A DNA stretch of 64,000 bases. Source: Anoplopoma fimbria. Lineage: Eukaryota > Chordata > Actinopteri > Perciformes > Anoplopomatidae. Of this stretch, positions 45,046-56,400 are shown piece after piece. The stretch spans positions 24,665,369-24,729,368 of the forward strand of contig NC_072458.1 in NCBI RefSeq assembly GCF_027596085.1, read 5' to 3'. A program made the position numbers and the translations under genes. Numbering within the stretch: position 1 is the stretch's first letter; each line of letters begins with the position of its first letter. The notes below the pieces were generated by a model that was not told the DNA's origin, ran no database searches, and saw only the letters and a program-made list of their open reading frames with translations.

Positions 45046-45440
45046 CGTTCTGTTTCCTTTTAGATCTCAGACTTTGATCGGTTCCACTCTGACTTTAGAA
45101 CCGAGCATTAGTAAGCTGAGAACCTTTAGCGTTTTAATGACGGCCATCTGATTGCTGTGTTTCTTTAAGAGGTATTTCCCTGTAAATAAACGTACCGGCT
45201 TGAATGAAACCTTGATCATCATAAACTTCTGTGGTGGCGGATGAAGACCATGTAACGCGGTTGAAAGCTCTAGAACAACGCAGTCACTCTAGAACGACGC
45301 AGTCACTCTAGAACGACGCAGTCACTCTAGAACGACGCAGGCGTTTGGGTTCATGTGGCTACTTCCTGTTTTGATGGCTGTCTGAATGTGTAGTTTTGTT
45401 TTTCATCGTCACGGTTACGATGCAGATTTATAAAACGCTC
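45046..45440. other. Unique intronic spacer
   Basis: Four copies of a 20-bp repeat with CTCTAGAACGACGCAGTCA at 45270-45340; otherwise unique and no exon. Confidence 0.55.
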
Positions 45441-45722
45441 TACAGGAACATTATACTGTTCTAGTTCTACTGTTGTACTGTTCTAGTTCTGTTCTAGTTC
45501 TAGTGTTCTAGTTCTTCTGTTCTACTGTTCTAGTTCTACTGTTCTAGTTCTGTTCTAGTTATGGTGTCATAGTTCTTCTGTTCTACTTCTACTGTTCTAC
45601 TGTTCTAGTTCTACTGTTCTAGTGTTCTACTGTTCTAGTTCTACTGTTCTAGTTCTAGTGTTCTACTGTTCTTGTTCTACTGTTCTAGTTCTACTGTTCT
45701 AGTCTTCTGTTATACGGTTCTA
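45441..45722. repeat. TTCTAGTTCTACTG simple array
   Basis: Irregular units of 8-16 bp built from GTTCTAGTTCTACT. Confidence 0.9.
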
Positions 45723-45814
45723 GTTCTGTTTGGTTTGTTACAGAAGGACTAAGATGTTCCTCCCTCAGATTAAAAACTAAACAAAGGGTCTCACAGAACA
45801 GCTGCGCCACCAGT

Positions 45815-46917
45815 GCACCGGGTCCCTGGTGGTCCGGGTCCCTGGTGGACCTGAACACCGGGTCCCTGGTGGACCTGAACACCGGGTCCCTGGTGGACCA
45901 GGTCCCTGGTGGACCTGAACACCGGGTCCCTGGTGGACCTGAACACCGGGTCCCTGGTGGACCTGAACACCGGGTCCCTGGTGGTCCGGGTCCCTGGTGG
46001 ACCTGAACACCGGGTCCCTGGTGGACCTGAACACCGGGTCCCTGGTGGACCTGAACACCGGGTCCCTGAACACCGGGTCCCTGGTGGACCTGAACACCGG
46101 GTCCCTGGTGGACCGGGTCCCTGGTGGACCTGAACACCGGGTCCCTGGTGGGTCCCTGGTGGACCTGACCGGGTCCCTGGTGGACACCGGGTCCCTGGTG
46201 GACCTGAACACCGGGTCCCTGGTGGACCTGAACACCGGGTCCCTGGTGGACCTGAACACCGGGTCCCTGGTGGACCTGAACACCGGGTCCCTGGTGGACC
46301 TGAACCCGGGTCCCTGGTGGACCTGAACACCGGGTCCCTGGTGGACCTCCCTGGTGGACCTGAACACCGGGTCCCTGGTGGACCGGGTCCCTGGTGGACC
46401 TGAACACCGGGTCCCTGGTGGTCCTGAACACCGGGTCCCTGGTGGACCTGAACACCGGGTCCCTGGTGGAAACACCGGGTCCCTGGTGGACCTGGGGTCC
46501 CTGGTGGACCTCCCTGAACACCGGGTCCCTGGTGGACCTCCCTGGTGGAACACCGGGTCCCTGGTGGACCTGAACACCGGGTCCCTGGTGGACCTGAACA
46601 CCGGGTCCCTGGTGGTCCCGGTCCCTGGTGGACCTGAACACCCCTGGGTCCCTGGTGGACCTGAACACCGGGTCCCTGGTGGACCTGAACACCGGGTCCC
46701 TGGTGGACCTGAACACCGGGTCCCTGGTGGACCTGAACACCGGGTCCCTGGTGGACCTGAACACCGGGTCCCTGGTGGACCTGAACACCGGGTCCCTGGT
46801 GGACCTGAACACCGGGTCCCTGGTGGACCTGAACACCGGGTCCCTGGTGGACCTGAACACCGGGTCCCTGGTGGACCTGAACACCGGGTCCCTGGTGGAC
46901 CTGAACACGGTGCTCAG
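45815..46917. repeat. 24-bp minisatellite (ACCGGGTCCCTGGTGGACCT)
   Basis: About 46 units of 24 bp, some with internal deletions. On the sense strand of the zinc-finger gene (minus) units read TTCAGGTCCACCAGGGACCC. It begins about 16 bp after the donor of the lead exon at 46929. Open frames here are artefacts. Confidence 0.97.
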
Positions 46918-46929
46918 GTACTCACATAC

Positions 46930-47229
46930 CGGCTGGGTCTCTCTCTCTCCCGGTTCTCTGGAAGCCGCTCTGGAGGCGCCAAACGCGGCGAAGATGAGCT
47001 CGACGGCCGCGGTGATCCTCTCCGTGACTCTCCTCCTCAGCTGCTCCTCCTGCTCCTCCTCCTCCTCCTCCTCCAGCAGCCGGTAGATCTCCTCCGCGGC
47101 CAAGGACAGCTGCTCGGCGATCGCCGCCCGCAGGCTCCGGTTGTCCCTCCGGTTGTCCCTCCGGTTGTCCCGGTTGTCCCTCCGGTTGTCCCGCAGGCTC
47201 TCGGTGCTCTTTGATCGTGTTTTGGACAT
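46930..47229 (-). CDS. Zinc-finger lead exon (candidate first coding exon of the 16-finger gene)
   Basis: The acceptor TTTGTTCCAG precedes 47230, followed by ATG at 47229-47227. It reads MSKTRSKSTESLRDNRRD, RAAIAEQLSLAAEEIYRLL and RRRVTERITAAVELIFAAF. Fish C2H2 genes commonly begin with such an ERLTAAA-type helical exon. There are two overlapping donors: GTATGT after 46930 (phase 0) and GTGAGT after 46926 (phase 1). The phase-1 choice joined to the acceptor at 44571 would make TAG, while the phase-0 choice needs the CAGAG|TTT acceptor 2 bp further on. The pairing is therefore likely but unproven. A short Asn-Arg-Arg-Asp repeat marks the N-terminus. Confidence 0.7.
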
Positions 47230-47255
47230 TCTGGAACAAAGAGGAGCATGTCAAC

Positions 47256-47488
47256 AGAGAGGCTGTTACGTCCTTACGTCCCTTACGTCCTTACGTCCCC
47301 TTACGTCCTTACGTCCTTACGTCCTTACGTCCTTACGTCCATTACGTCCTTACGTCCATTACGTCCTTACGTCCTCCCTACGTCCCTTACGTCCTTACGT
47401 CCCCTACGTCCTTACGTCCCTTACGTCCCTTACGTCCCTTACGTCATTACGTCCTTACGTCCCCTACGTCCTTACGTCCTTACGTAGG
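47256..47488. repeat. 8-bp array (CCTTACGT)
   Basis: About 28 units of CCTTACGT with CCCTTACGT and CCCCTACGT variants. It has one CpG per unit, which is unusual in arrays here. It lies about 25 bp upstream of the acceptor of the lead exon. Confidence 0.95.
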
Positions 47489-47503
47489 CAGAATCATTTC
47501 AAC

Positions 47504-47665
47504 ATTAAGAACCAGAGGGGTTATTAACACATTTATTATGTTTGTAATGAATGTGTTAAGAACCAGAGGGGTTATTAACACATTTATTATGTTTGTAATG
47601 AATGTGTTAAGAACCAGAGGGGTTATTAACACATTTATTATGTTTGTAATAAATGTTTGTAAGAA
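47504..47665. repeat. 51-bp unit, three copies
   Basis: Three copies of a 51-bp unit with AAGAACCAGAGGGGTTATTA and TTATGTTTGTAATGAATGTG. Confidence 0.95.
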
Positions 47666-47699
47666 CTCACTGGAGGAAGTGACGTCACATCATTCATTT

Positions 47700-48063
47700 A
47701 TTATATATTATAATAAATATTTATATTATATATCCATATATTATATATCCATATATTATATATCCATATATTATATATTATATATATATATATATATTAT
47801 ATATTCATATATTATATATTATATATATATATATTATATATTTCATATATTATATATTCATATATAATATATTCATATATTCATATATTATATATTATAT
47901 ATTATATATTATATATTATATATTATATATTATATATTATATATTATATATCCATATATTATCTATTATCTATTATCTATTCATATATTATATATTATAT
48001 ATTATATATTATATATCCATATATTATATATTAATATATTATATATCCATATATTATATATTC

Positions 48064-48094
<31 letters not shown>

Positions 48095-48475
48095 GCATAT
48101 ATAATATATCCATATATTATATATAATATATTATATATTATATATCCATATATTATATATTCATATATTATATATCCATATAGTATATATCCATATAGTA
48201 TATATTCATATATTATATATTATATATCCATATATTATATATTATATATTCATATATTATATATTCATCTGTGAAGTAGAAGTATACAGAAACACCTCGG
48301 GAGACATTTCACATTCATATATTATATATTATATATCCATATATTCATATATTATATATTCATATATTATATATTATATATATATTATATATATATTATA
48401 TATCCATATATATATATATCCATATATTATATATTATATTCATTTATTCATTCATTTATTCATATATTTATTCAT
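47700..48475. repeat. ATATATTATATATCC AT-rich array
   Basis: About 0.75 kb of TATATTATATATCCATATAT-like sequence interrupted by one unique 55-bp segment at 48270-48320. Almost no C or G outside the CC of the unit. Confidence 0.95.
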
Positions 48476-48519
48476 TTAGTCCAATACAGTGAAACAATAA
48501 AGGGACTTTAAAAAACCAA

Positions 48520-49826
48520 AACCTCCCTCCCCCCCCCCCCCTTTCTCCCTCCCTCCCCCCCCCTCCTCTCCTCCTCCCTCTCCCCCTCCCCCCCCTCCCC
48601 CCCTCCCCCCCCCCCCCCTCTCTCCCCCCCCCCCCCCCCCCTCTCCTCTCCCCCCCCCCCTCCCCTCTCCCTCTCCTCCCCTCCCCCCCTCTCTCCCCCC
48701 CCTCTCCCTCCCTCCTCCCCCCCCTCCCCCCCCCCTCCCTCCCCCCTCCCCCTCTCCTCCCCCTCCCCCCTCTCCCCCTCTCCCCCCCCTCTCCCCCCTC
48801 TCCCCCCCCCCTCCCCCCCCCCTCCCTCCTCCCCCCTCCCTCCCCCCTCCCCCTCTCTCCCCTCTCCCTCTCTCCTCCTCCCCCCTCTCCTCCCTCCTCC
48901 CCCTCCTCTCCCCCTCCCCTCTCCCCCCTCTCCCCCCCCTCTCCTCCCTCCTCCCTCCCCTCCCTCCTCTCCCCCCCCTCCCCCTCCCCTCTCTCCCTCC
49001 CCTCTCCCCCCTCTCTCCCTCCCCTCTCCTCCCCTCCCTCCTCTCCTCCCCTCCCTCTCCTCTCCCTCCCCTCTCCTCCCCCCCCTCTCTCCCCCTCTCC
49101 CTCTCCCCTCCTCCTCTCCTCCCTCTCCCCCCCCTCTCCTCCCCCTCTCTCTCTCTCCCCTCCCTCCCCCCCTCCCTCCCCCCAGATCCTTCCCCCTCCC
49201 TTAGAACTCCCCCCTCCTCCCCCTCCTCCTCCCTCCCTCTCCCTCCTCCCCTCCCTCTCCCCCTCCCTCTCCTCCCAGGAAGGACCCCCCTCTCCTCCCC
49301 CTCCTCTCCCCCTCTCCTCCTCTCCTCCCCTCTCCCCCCCCTCCCTCTCTCTCCCTCCCCCTCCCCCCTCTCCTCCTCCTCCCTCCTCCTCCCTCCCTCC
49401 TCTCCTCCCCCTCCTCCCCTCTCTCCCCCCTCCCTGTCTCCTCCCTCCCTCTCCCCCTCTCCCCCCTCTCCTCCTCCCCTCTCCTCCCCCTCCTCCCCCC
49501 CCCCTCTCCTCCTCCCCTCCTCTCTCCTCCCCCTCCTCTCCCCCCTCCCCCCCCTCTCCTCCTCCTCCCTCTCCTCTCTCCCTCCTCCCTCCCCCTCTCT
49601 CCCCTCCTCCCCCTCCTCTCCCTCTCCCCTCTCCCTCCATCTCCCCCTCCTCTCCTCCCTCCTCCCTCCCCTCTCCTCCCCTCTCCCCCCTCTCTCCCCC
49701 TCCCCCCTCTCTCCTCCCTCCTCTCTCTCCTCCCTCTCCTCTCCCCCCTCTCTCCCCCCCTCCTCCCTCCTCTCTCCCCCCCTCTCCTCTCCCCCTCCCT
49801 CTCCTCTCCTCCTCTCTCCTCTCTTA
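48520..49826. repeat. 1.3-kb polypyrimidine (C/T) tract
   Basis: Nearly pure C and T on plus, with runs of up to about 18 C and many CCCCTCTCC mirror motifs. Long Gly/Glu/Arg frames on minus are artefacts. It lies immediately downstream of the dnai2 poly(A) region. Confidence 0.97.
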
Positions 49827-49908
49827 AAGGAGGTGGTGATCTCTGACCCCAGGTTTGTTCTTCTTCATGTTCTAAAGTGATAATAAACAAACCCAGATTT
49901 CTCAGTGT

Positions 49909-49914
49909 TTTTAT
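49909..49914 (-). terminator. dnai2: Poly(A) signal AATAAA of dnai2
   Basis: AATAAA on minus, about 165 bp after the dnai2 stop codon and about 80 bp before the polypyrimidine tract. It is the nearest canonical signal seen. Confidence 0.65.
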
Positions 49915-50077
49915 TGAAGTCCTTCAGATAAACGTTGGATTTGATTCAAACGGAACATGAACATGTTCTATTCACGGAGACGTTCCAGAGTTAGAACCTC
50001 GTCTTTCAGAGGAACCATTTTAGTTTCTCCTGACGAGGAACAGAACAAAAGATCACAAGAAAAGCCCACCGATTACT

Positions 50078-50479
50078 TCAGAGCTCATCAGTGCTCCGGG
50101 CACAAGGAAGGACCTGGTCCTGGTCCTGGTCCTGTCTCTGGTCCTGGTCCTGTCTCTGGTCCTGGTCCTGGTCATGTCTCTGGTCCTGGTCCTGGTCCTG
50201 GTCCTGGTCCTGGTCCTGGTCCTGGTCCTGTCTCTGGTCCTGTCTCTGGTCCTGGTTCTGGTCCTGGTCTTCCCTCTCCCTCCTCCTCTTCCTCTCCGTC
50301 TCCGTGACGACGTAGAAGTCCTCCTCGGCTCTGGCCATCAGCTGATGTGGACTCTGGTCTCCGTCCTCCGGACCTCCGTCCTCCTCCCGGCTCTGCTCGG
50401 ACCGGCTCCTCTCCTTCAGACGGATCTCTCTCTGCCGGGCCTCCAGGATCTTCTCTCTCTTCGTCTCTCGCTCAAACAT
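50078..50479 (-). CDS. dnai2: dnai2 last exon with a DQ-repeat tail
   Basis: The acceptor TGGTTACAG precedes 50479. It reads [19 protein letters not shown], as in other DNAI2 proteins, then an acidic stretch and [19 protein letters not shown], then Asp-Gln dipeptides from an AGGACC/CCTGGT hexamer array (50110-50268), ending [10 protein letters not shown] and a stop at 50078-50080. Mammalian DNAI2 also has an acidic, poorly conserved tail, but the repeat is local. Confidence 0.88.
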   Translation of the reverse strand: MFERETKREKILEARQREIRLKERSRSEQSREEDGGPEDGDQSPHQLMARAEEDFYVVTETERKRRREREDQDQNQDQRQDQRQDQDQDQDQDQDQDQDQRHDQDQDQRQDQDQRQDQDQDQVLPCARSTDEL

Positions 50480-53400
50480 CTGTAACCATAGAAACGGGAT
50501 TATTATTATCGTGTTATTCAGATATTGGTGATTGACGGAGACGTTAACTCCTCACAGCGGCCAGAAGACTCTTCTCGTTCTTCTGGAGGGTCGACAGTCC
50601 GGAGCAGATCTCCAGCAGCGAAGCTCCGCCCTGCTGAGAGCCGCACGCCACCAACCGCCCGTTGTCCTGGAGACGGAGGCTGTACAGCGCCTCGTCACAC
50701 ACCTGAGGGTCGCCACGGCAACAACATGGAGACAAGACACAACGACAACAACAGTTAAACCAGATAACCAGTAGGACCATTAAGAGGATCTGGTTGTTAG
50801 GGTTAGTTAAACCAGATAACCAGTAGGACTGTTTAGAGGGTCTGGTTGGTAGGGTTAGTTAAACCAGATAACCAGTAGGACTGTTTAGAGGGTCTGGTTG
50901 GTTAGGGTTAGTTAAACCAGATAACCAGTAGGACCCAGATAACCAGTAGGACCATTAGAGGATCTGGTTGTTAGGGTTAAACCAGTTAAACCAGATAACC
51001 AGTAGGACCATTAAGAGGATCTGGTTGGTAGGGTTAGTTAAACCAGATAACCAGTAGGACCATTAAGAGGATCTGGTTGTTAGGGTTAGTTAAACCAGAT
51101 AACCAGTAGGACCATTAGGTTGTTAGGGTAGGACCAGATAACCAGTTTAAGAGGATCTGGTTGGTAGGGTTAGTTAAACCAGATAACCAGTAGGACCCTT
51201 TAGAGGGTCTGGTTGGTAGGGTTAGTTAAACCAGATAACCAGTAGGACTGTTTAGAGGATCTGGTTGTTAGGGTTAGTTAAACCAGATAACCAGTTTAGT
51301 TAAAAACCAGATAACCAGTAGGACCCTTTAGAGGATCTGGTTGTTAGGGTTAGTTAAACCAGATAACCAGTAGGACCATTTAGAGGATCTGGTTGTTAGG
51401 GTTAGTTAAACCAGATAACCAGTAGGACCCTTTAGAGGATCTGGTTGTTAGGGTTAGTTAAACCAGATAACCAGTAGGACTGTTTAGAGGATCTGGTTGG
51501 TAGGGTTAGTTAAACCAGATAACCAGTAGGACCATTAAGATGATCTGGTTGTTAGGGTTAGTTAAACCAGATAACCAGTAGGACCCTTTAGAGGATCTGG
51601 TTGGTAGGGTTAGTTAAACCAGATAACCAGTAGGACCCTTTAGAGGATCTGGTTGTTAGGGTTAGTTAAACCAGATAACCAGTAGGACCCTTTAGAGGAT
51701 CTGGTTGTTAGGGTTAGTTAAACCAGATAACCAGTAGGACCATTAAGATGATCTGGTTGGTAGGGTTAGTTAAACCAGATAACCAGTAGGACCATTAAGA
51801 GGATCTGGTTGTTAGGGTTAGTTAAACCAGATAACCAGTAGGACCATTAAGATGATCTGGTTGGTAGGGTTAGTTAAACCAGATAACCAGTAGGACCATT
51901 AAGAGGATCTGGTTGTCTGGTTGGTAGGGTTAGTTAAACCAGATAACCAGTAGGACCATTAAGAGGATCTGGTTGTTAGGGTTAGTTAAACCAGATAACC
52001 AGTAGGACTGTTAGTTAAAAACCAGATAACCAGTAGGACCATTAAGAGGATCTGGTTGTTAGGGTTAGTTAAACCAGATAACCAGTAGGACTGTTTAGAG
52101 GATCTGGTTGGTAGGGTTAGTTAAACCAGATAACCAGTAGGACCATTAAGATGATCTGGTTGGTAGGGTTAGTTAAACCAGATAACCAGTAGGACCATTA
52201 AGAGGATCTGGTTGTTAGGGTTAGTTAAACCAGATAACCAGTAGGACCATTAAGAGGATCTGGTTGGTAGGGTTAGTTAAACCAGATAACCAGTAGGACC
52301 ATTAAGAGGGTCTGGTTGGTAGGGTTAGTTAAACCAGATAACCAGTAGGACTGTTTAGAGGATCTGGTTGTTAGGGTTAGTTAAACCAGATAACCAGTAG
52401 GACCCTTTAGAGGATCTGGTTGTTAGGGTTAGTTAAACCAGATAACCAGTAGGACCATTAAGAGGATCTGGTTGTTATGGTTAGTTATGGTTAGTTATCT
52501 TTCAGTGAGATGTACCTTGAGACTCAGCGTGGGGTCATTCTGTTTGAACAAGATGTCCCAGACGTCCAACATGCCGTCCATCTTCACGGTGAAGAAGACC
52601 GAGGGACGGACAGGACTCCAGCAGGCGTCCGTCAGATACGACATCTGGTATCTGAACGGAGTTAAAGTCTGGTTTGAGTAACTGAGCAGGACGTCCACAT
52701 GGAGTCCAAAGGGGTCGGGACAAATAGGATGGGACAGAACCAGGTGAGATAATATGAAACAGGACAAGATGGTGCCTTTTTTAAAAAGACCCGATGAGAT
52801 GAAGAAAAAAAGGGAATCAAAACTAGATTAAAGATAGATGTAAAAAAAGGAGACCAGGTGGGACAGAACAGATGGACAAGAAGACAGGAGACAAAACCAG
52901 ACCAGGTGGGACAGAACAGGTGGACAAGGAAACAGGAGAAAATACCAGACCAGGTGGAACCAAACAGGTGGACAAGAAGACAGGAGAAAATACCAGACCA
53001 GATGGGAACGAACAGGTGGACAAGAAGACATGAGACAAAATGAGACCAGATGGGACAGAACAGGTGGACAAGAAGACAGGAGACAAAATGAGACCAGATG
53101 GGACAGAACAGGTGGACAAGAAGACAGGAGACAAAACCAGACAAGGTGGGACAGAACAGGTGGACAAGAAGACAGGAGACAAAATGAGACCAGATGGGAC
53201 AGAACAGGTGGACAAGAAGACAGGAGACAAAACCAGACCAGGTGGGACAGAACAGGTGGACAAGGAAACAGGAGAAAATACCAGACCAGGTGGAACCAAA
53301 CAGGTGGACAAGAAGACAGGAGAAAATACCAGACCAGATGGGAACGAACAGGTGGACAAGAAGACATGAGACAAAATGAGACCAGATGGGACAGAACAGG

Positions 53401-56400
53401 TGGACAAGAAGACAGGAGACAAAATGAGACCAGATGGGACAGAACAGGTGGACAAGAAGACAGGAGACAAAACCAGACAAGGTGGGACAGAACAGGTGGA
53501 CAAGAAGACAGGAGACAAAACCAGACCAGGTGGGACCAAACAGGTGGACAAGAAGACAGGAGAAAAAACCAGAAACGGTGGACACGAAGACAGGAGACAA
53601 AACCAGACCAGATGGGAACGAACAGGTGGACAAGAAGACATGAGACAAAACCAGAAACGGTGGACAAGAATAGAAGAGACAAAACCAGACCAGGTGGGAC
53701 AGAACAGGTGGACAAGAAGACATGAGACAAAACCAGACCAGGTGGGACAGAACAGGTGGACAAGAAGACATGAGACAAAACCAGACCAGGTGGGACAGAA
53801 CAGGTGGACAAGAAGACATGAGACAAAACCAGACCTGATTCATCTTTAAACGTGTCCTACCTGGTCCACATGATGGAGGACTCCTTGATGTCCTCAGACC
53901 AGATGCGGGCCGTCCAGTCTCCGACAGTGAGGAAGTTCTTGGGGAAGAAAGGATTCCTCTGCAGAGCGTAGACGGGTCCCAGGTGTCCTTCATACGTAGA
54001 GACAATCTTCTCTGCTGGAGTCTTTGCCTTCCTGTTACAGGAAACCACTACACCCTGTTCCGTCCCCACCATGAACTTAGTAGGCTGCAGAGATGGGGGG
54101 ACAAAGACACACTATGAGACAAAGACACTATGAGACAAAGACACACTATGAGACATGGAGGGACAAAGACACACTATGAGACAAAGACATACTATGAGAC
54201 ATGGAGGGACAAAGACACATTATAGACATGGAGGGACAAAGACACACTATGAGACATCAGGGGACAAAGACACACTATGAGACAAAGACACACTATGAGA
54301 CATGGAGGGACAAAGACACATTATGAGACATGGAGGGACAAAGACACACTATGAGACATGGAGGGACAAAGACACACTATGAGACAAAGACACACTATGA
54401 GACATGCAGGGACAAAGACACACTATGAGACATGGAGGGACAAAGACACACTATGAGACATGGAGGGACAAAGACACACTATGAGACATGGAGGGACAAA
54501 GACACACTATGAGACATGGAGGGACAAAGACACACTATGAGACATGGAGGGACAAAGACACACAAAGCACAGAACCTCCGTCTTTACTGAGCCGGGTCTG
54601 AACTGCTAAGACTGGTTTCTGTTAAGACTGGTTTTCCGAACCGACTCTATGTTGGTAGCAACGACCAATCACAAGCATCGCCTTAACTACGTCCGGTCTC
54701 ATATGAGCGGCCAACAACTTTGGCTGTTGCTTGTCTTGCTAATGTGTAGAACATCTTACGCTGCACTGGTAGATCCTGGTGGTTCTGGTCCATATGGTCC
54801 ACCTGCTGAGACTCGTACAACCGGTTCATAGCTCTAAGCCTGGGTGCTAAATAACCCAACGGTGGGGGCGGATACCGACTCAAGAAGAGCTCAATCTACA
54901 AACTGTAGCCTCATCTCCCCAGGCGGCCAGCCTTCAGCGCCTCTCACTCATGTCTCACAGGGTAGGTTTAGGGTTAGGTAGGGTAAGGTAACCCAACCCT
55001 AACCCTAACCCTAACCCTAAACCTAAACCTAAACCTAAACCTAACCCTGCACCATCATTTGGACTGAAAACCAGAGATTTCACCTCATACGACCCACAAC
55101 GGTCAACATTAGTCTGGGACGGACCAGAATCATATTGTATAAGGGCCTTAACATGGGGCTCCACCTGTAAACCCAGCAACAGATCAACCTCACCATGGTA
55201 GACTCAAAATCCAGAGAGATGGCTCCTAAAGCTCGGTCCAAGTTTCCCTCCCTGCTCGGATCCAGAACCAGACGCTCTGTGGGCTCGCTCAACTTGCGGA
55301 CGTCCCACCAGAGAACCTGACGGAGAGAGAGGGGAGACCTTTACCTGTCTGTCTTCATCATGCTTGTAAGTCCAGCGGTCCACTAATCTACTAGTCCACT
55401 AGTCTACTGTCCGTCGTCAGTCTACCCGTCATCGCCAGTCTACCCGTCGTCGTCAGTGTACCTGTCTGTCGTCAGTGTACCTGTCTGTCGTCAGTCTACC
55501 CGTCCGTCCTCAGTCTACCCATCCCTCATCAGTCTACCTGTCTGTCGTCAGTCTACCCGTCCGTCCTCAGTCTACCCATCCCTCATCAGTCTACCTGTCC
55601 GTCGTCAGTCTACCTGTCTGTCGTAGGTGTACCTGTCCATCAGTGGATGCAGAGAAAGTGTCTGTCCCAGTCTTGGACTGCAGCCAGATGATCTTGTAGA
55701 CCGGGTCTCTGTGACTGTGTTCCACAGAGGAAATCTCCACCGGCTGACTGCCTCTCCGGGTGTCCCAGTATGCTAAAACAAACACATCCATGGGTTAATG
55801 AACTCCTCACTGGGAGATAAAGACTCAGTCAGACCCTGATCTGAACCCACCGATCTGTCCGTTGTAGCTGCCTCCCACCAGAGTGTGGCAGTCTTTGGGG
55901 TTGTACTCCAGACATACAAGTGGAGACGCCGGCTTCAGAGTCATCTCCGGTCTGTTAGGGTTCTCTGAAACAAAACATGAATCCATCTGTGACCTCTGGA
56001 CTCTGTGAATCCAGCTGCTGTCTGTACATCTGTCTCACCCACCGATGTCCCAGATGTAGGAGTCCAGACTCATGTCTTTGGAGGTTTTCTGAAACTCAAG
56101 GCAGGAGTAGGCGACCGCCAGCTTCCTGCCACCGTCAGGATGCCACGACAGACCGGTGACGGTACGCTTCACCTCGTTCGGATCTCTGCAGACACACCAA
56201 TGATCAACTTCAACCAACAGCCAGATAAATAAACACTTCCAGGGCTCGACATCATCGACTGCTGGACAGTGGATATAAATGTGATCTTTATAAGGGACGA
56301 TATTCAGTAAAATATGCACTCGATGCTGTCTAGTATCAGATCCCTCATAACGCTACATTGTGAACAACAAACCCGTAGCAATGGCCACCGTTACTTAACG

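Noticed and set aside
45691..47229. A 512-codon frame joining the zinc-finger lead exon to a GPPGTRCS/RDPVFRST repeat protein
   Set aside because: The frame simply reads on from the exon into the 24-bp array past the GTATGT/GTGAGT donors; the repeat is intronic.
48468..49890. Gly/Glu/Arg-rich frames resembling disordered nuclear proteins
   Set aside because: A polypurine strand has almost no stop codons except TGA/TAG combinations needing T; a consequence of composition.
53030..53849. [20 protein letters not shown] 16-residue repeat proteins on plus
   Set aside because: The 48-bp array unit is a multiple of 3 and keeps several frames open; it lies in a dnai2 intron on the opposite strand.
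54958..55050. Telomere-like CCCTAA repeat as a chromosome end
   Set aside because: It is short, contains variants and lies within a dnai2 intron between coding exons, so it is interstitial.
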